Source of the DNA: Chloroflexota bacterium
GTDB lineage: Bacteria; Chloroflexota; Limnocylindria; P2-11E
Reading direction: 5' to 3'
Length of the DNA stretch: 6,489 nucleotides
Assembly (NCBI GenBank): GCA_005889445.1
Contig: VBGS01000140.1
Span: 1 to 6,489, forward strand
Shown here: in pieces, positions 3,865-6,489 of the stretch
Layout: each line of letters opens with the position of its first letter
Numbering within the stretch: the stretch's first letter is position 1
Notes under the pieces: model-generated
Seen by the model: only the letters and a program-made list of their open reading frames with translations
Databases searched by the model: none
What the model was told of the DNA's origin: nothing
Translations under genes and position numbers: made by a program

Positions 3865-6489
3865 TCAGCGAGCTTCGGTCAGCATCTCCCACGCGGTGAA
3901 CGCGACGTCACCGCCGCTTGAGTTGTGAACGACGAGTGCGTATGTGCCGACCCCGTCGGGCAGCGCCTGGAGATTCAGGACGCCGCCCTTGTCGATGGTC
4001 GCGGTCGCGATCGCCTTGCCGGACGGATCGCGGAGCGTCACGGTCGTACCCGATACGGCCTCCACGACGACGTCGAGAAGCTGGGTGGCGGGATCGATAA
4101 CGAGCTGGTTGACCGCGTCGAGTCCGGCGAGGGCGGTGCCGAGAACTGTTCCGCCGGTCTCCTGCAGGGTGTGGCCGGCCGGCGTCAGCACGGTGCCGCC
4201 GCTGACGATGATGCTGTCGACGTAGACCATGTCGCGGAACGAGTCGGTCGACAGGTTCGTGATGCGGACGGCGTGCGTGCCCGGCGCGACATCGAAGTGG
4301 GCCATGACGCCGAACGTGAGGTCCTTGCGGCCGCTGTTGTCCGGGTGCGCCGGATCCGTTGCGGGGCGGAACTCGTTGACCGGCCCGCGCTGGACGCCGT
4401 CGATCGAAACGCCGAGCAGGCCGCCGCGCGGCCCGTTGATCAGGCGGAGATCGAGGGCGTTGCCCGAGAAGCTGAACGCGAGCGTGTCGTTGGCATTGCT
4501 GTTCCCAACGTCGCGGCAGTACGAGCCATCCTCGGCTCGGACGTCCGAGATCTCGTGCCAGCCGGCCTGGCTCTGGATGTTCGGATCGGTGCAGCCGACC
4601 GTCGTCGACGTGAGCGTCTGTGTAACGAGCGTCGAGTCGAACGCGGGCGACGCGTCGATCGTCCGCATCGGGTTCGTGATGAGCTTCTCGATCGCTTCGG
4701 CGGGTCCGGCCATCGAGAACGCGTTCGCGCCGGTGATCCGCGAGCCGACGGCGAGGCCGAACGCCGAAAGCGGAGCCCGGAGCGTGAGCGCGCCACCTTC
4801 AAAGCTGCCGACGACGGGGTAGCCGGCGTCGGTGTGGTAGCCGGCTCCGAGGACCGACGTGCCGTTGGTCAGGCCATCATTCGCACCTAGCTTTCCGCCG
4901 AAGAAACGGAACGTGCCGTCGGAGTTGTATTCGGCCGAGAGGTGGAAGACGTCCTCGTCGGTCGCGAACCGGAAGACGTACTGGAGCCGATCCGCGAGTG
5001 TCGTCCCGACCTGAGTGAACCGGTTGTACGCAGCCAGGTCGGCGGCCATGCCCGCCGCGCTCGCGTCGGCGAGCGGGATGCGCGCGACGAGATCGCCGTT
5101 GTTCGCGAAGACCGAAGCGCCGAGCAGGTCGAGCGACGGCAGATTGTGACCTGCCGCGGTGTTCGGCCAGGTCGCATCGCCGCTCGCGTCCGCGCGGCCG
5201 GAGTCCGGGATCGAGACCGAGATCGTCGACGGCGTCGTGCCGGTCGGCGCGAGAAGCGACGGTCCGGCGACCTCCTTCGCGAATTCGACGAAGGGTCCCG
5301 CCTTCGTCGGATTCGTACGCGGCTCGGCGGCGAGACCGTTGTTGTTGTCCATGAACACGACCCCGACGCGACCGCCTTGGTCGAAGCCGACGTCGATCAT
5401 GTCGAGGAGCGAGCGGTCCCCGGTGCACGTCGTGCCCGAGGTGCAGACCTGACCGCGGTGGTCGATGCGGTGGTTCACCTTTCCCGTGACCACGGTCGTC
5501 GTCGCGCCGGCCCGGGCGAGCGCGAGCGCGTCGGTGATGACGGCCGCGTAGGTGTTCCAGTGGGCCGGGTTCGGGCAGTTGTCAGACACGCCGGTGCAGT
5601 CCTCGCTGCCCATGTAGGTGATCGCGATGCGGCCGCTGTCGCCGGCGGTGACCGCCGGAAAGACCGCGCTGCCCACCGCGGGGAGGCTCACGCGCACCTT
5701 CGGGGTCCAGAACGTGCCTGGCCGTGCGCCGGCGACCGCGGGATTGTTGCGCGCGTCGTCGATCGGCGAGACCGCGAGGTAGACGACACCGCTCGTCACC
5801 CAGACCGCGTAGGCGTTGCCGTGGGCGTCGAGGTTGAGCCACGGGAAGATCGCCGGCGTGTCCGAGGTGACGTTGCTCGAGACCCAATCTCCGAGAAGCT
5901 GGTACTGGGAGGCCTTGGCGGTCCCGACAAAGTACCCGCCGCCCTTGCGGTACGGCAGGTATATCCAGCCGCGCCCGGGACCGTTGCTGTTGTCGACGCG
6001 GAGGTTGCCCGATTGGCTCACCTCGAGGAGCTGCGGCGCAGCCTGCGGGACCGGCGTGCCCATGGTCGTCACGCCCTGCACGTACACGCCAACGAGCGGC
6101 ACGTGATACGAGAGGAACGCTTCGATCGGAAGGCCACCGACCGACGACAGCGACGGATCTGCCCACCCGACCCACTGACGGTCGACGCCGCTCGCGGCGT
6201 TCGATACCGCGAACTCGCGCCCCGCCGGCCAGGTGTCGCCGTGATCGGTCGACGAGGCGAGCGCCTCGTTCGCGACCGCCTCCTGGTCGGCGAACAGGAG
6301 GTCACCGTTCACGAGGTTCACCTCGTCCTCGGTGTCGCCGCCGCCGCCGGTGTGACAGTTCGGCCGGCTCCGAGCCGCGCACATGAAGTCATACAGAAGG
6401 CGGAACGAGTCGCCGCCGTCGAGCGAGCGCGCCAGCTGGCCGATCTCGGTCCGTGTCGAGAGCGGCCAGTCGACGAAGATACGGTTGGT
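3865..6489 (-). CDS. Large multidomain extracellular Asp-box protein, 5' end outside window
   Basis: The frame is open from the right edge to a TGA at 3867..3865, giving 874 visible residues. The Met at 6384 is internal: the 35 residues before it (TNRIFVDWPL..., including an Asp box SLDGGDSF at 22-29) are in frame and of the same kind. A second Asp box, STDHGDTW, is at 80-87. Further propeller motifs are VDRQWVGWADPS, FPWLNLDAHGNAYAVW and FPAVTAGDSGR, then CTSGTTC (349-355). From about 420 to 605 comes a beta-rich module (LDLLGASVFANNGDLVARIPLAD... FRFATDEDVFHLSAEYNSDG) of DOMON-like or lipocalin-like appearance. From about 625 to 765 there is a galactose-binding-like jelly roll (GWHEISDVRAEDGSYCRD, LGVSIDGVQRG, VYVDSIIV). 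From about 770 to 870 comes a C-terminal module like pre-peptidase C-terminal domains (TVTLRDPSGK, GTYALVVHNSSGGDVAF). The signal peptide would lie outside the window. A role in binding or degrading extracellular polymers is inferred; no catalytic residues are identified. Confidence 0.87.
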   Translation of the reverse strand, partial: TNRIFVDWPLSTRTEIGQLARSLDGGDSFRLLYDFMCAARSRPNCHTGGGGDTEDEVNLVNGDLLFADQEAVANEALASSTDHGDTWPAGREFAVSNAASGVDRQWVGWADPSLSSVGGLPIEAFLSYHVPLVGVYVQGVTTMGTPVPQAAPQLLEVSQSGNLRVDNSNGPGRGWIYLPYRKGGGYFVGTAKASQYQLLGDWVSSNVTSDTPAIFPWLNLDAHGNAYAVWVTSGVVYLAVSPIDDARNNPAVAGARPGTFWTPKVRVSLPAVGSAVFPAVTAGDSGRIAITYMGSEDCTGVSDNCPNPAHWNTYAAVITDALALARAGATTTVVTGKVNHRIDHRGQVCTSGTTCTGDRSLLDMIDVGFDQGGRVGVVFMDNNNGLAAEPRTNPTKAGPFVEFAKEVAGPSLLAPTGTTPSTISVSIPDSGRADASGDATWPNTAAGHNLPSLDLLGASVFANNGDLVARIPLADASAAGMAADLAAYNRFTQVGTTLADRLQYVFRFATDEDVFHLSAEYNSDGTFRFFGGKLGANDGLTNGTSVLGAGYHTDAGYPVVGSFEGGALTLRAPLSAFGLAVGSRITGANAFSMAGPAEAIEKLITNPMRTIDASPAFDSTLVTQTLTSTTVGCTDPNIQSQAGWHEISDVRAEDGSYCRDVGNSNANDTLAFSFSGNALDLRLINGPRGGLLGVSIDGVQRGPVNEFRPATDPAHPDNSGRKDLTFGVMAHFDVAPGTHAVRITNLSTDSFRDMVYVDSIIVSGGTVLTPAGHTLQETGGTVLGTALAGLDAVNQLVIDPATQLLDVVVEAVSGTTVTLRDPSGKAIATATIDKGGVLNLQALPDGVGTYALVVHNSSGGDVAFTAWEMLTEAR

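Noticed and set aside
3925..4890. Long plus-strand open frame of 321 codons.
   Set aside because: Antisense shadow of the large gene, with the same Arg/Asp/Ala-rich composition and no motifs.
6382..6384. ATG at 6384 as the start of the large Asp-box gene.
   Set aside because: The frame is open to the edge of the window and the upstream residues contain a further Asp box, so this Met is internal.

Overview
The window comes from a high-GC bacterium with strong G/C third-position bias and likely GTG start codons. The mix of an ABC-2 polysaccharide-type exporter, secreted Asp-box propeller proteins and a small Ig-like CPxGxxCP protein suggests a soil Chloroflexota or Actinomycetota lineage. No marker gene is present, so this placement is an inference. 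I see no tRNA, rRNA, CRISPR array, transposase or phage gene.

Layout. (1) Positions 3-803, minus strand: a complete ABC-2 permease of the Wzm/TagG type; its ATPase partner would be expected beyond the left edge. (2) Positions 823-1650, plus strand: an alpha/beta hydrolase, divergent from the permease with only 19 bp between the preferred start codons. (3) Positions 1651-1865: a gap holding at most one doubtful 61-codon basic frame. (4) Positions 1866-2183, plus: a small beta-rich protein with no visible export signal. (5) Positions 2180-2302, minus: an unlisted 40-residue single-helix membrane peptide whose stop codon overlaps the stop codon of the previous gene. (6) Positions 2303-2370: a short spacer with an 8-bp inverted repeat. 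(7) Positions 2371-3840, minus: a secreted 489-residue protein with five Asp boxes. (8) Positions 3865-6489, minus: a very large extracellular protein with Asp boxes at the visible N-terminal end and three C-terminal beta-rich modules; its true start lies beyond the right edge.

The minus-strand genes from 6489 down to 2180 are spaced like one transcription unit (gaps of 24 and 68 bp): large Asp-box protein, smaller paralogous Asp-box protein, membrane micropeptide. The two Asp-box proteins share a CTxGxxC...RxLxDxI motif and FPW blade motifs and look like old paralogues. Both would act outside the cell, probably binding or processing glycans or proteins, but the catalytic signature of true sialidases is not visible. 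The permease and hydrolase form a separate divergent pair.

Most of the window is ordinary. The points most worth a second look are the micropeptide with its overlapping convergent stops and embedded 16-bp palindrome, the inverted repeat at its start codon, the paralogous propeller pair, and the Asn at the usual catalytic-acid position of the hydrolase. I found no clear evidence for a wholly new multi-gene system.
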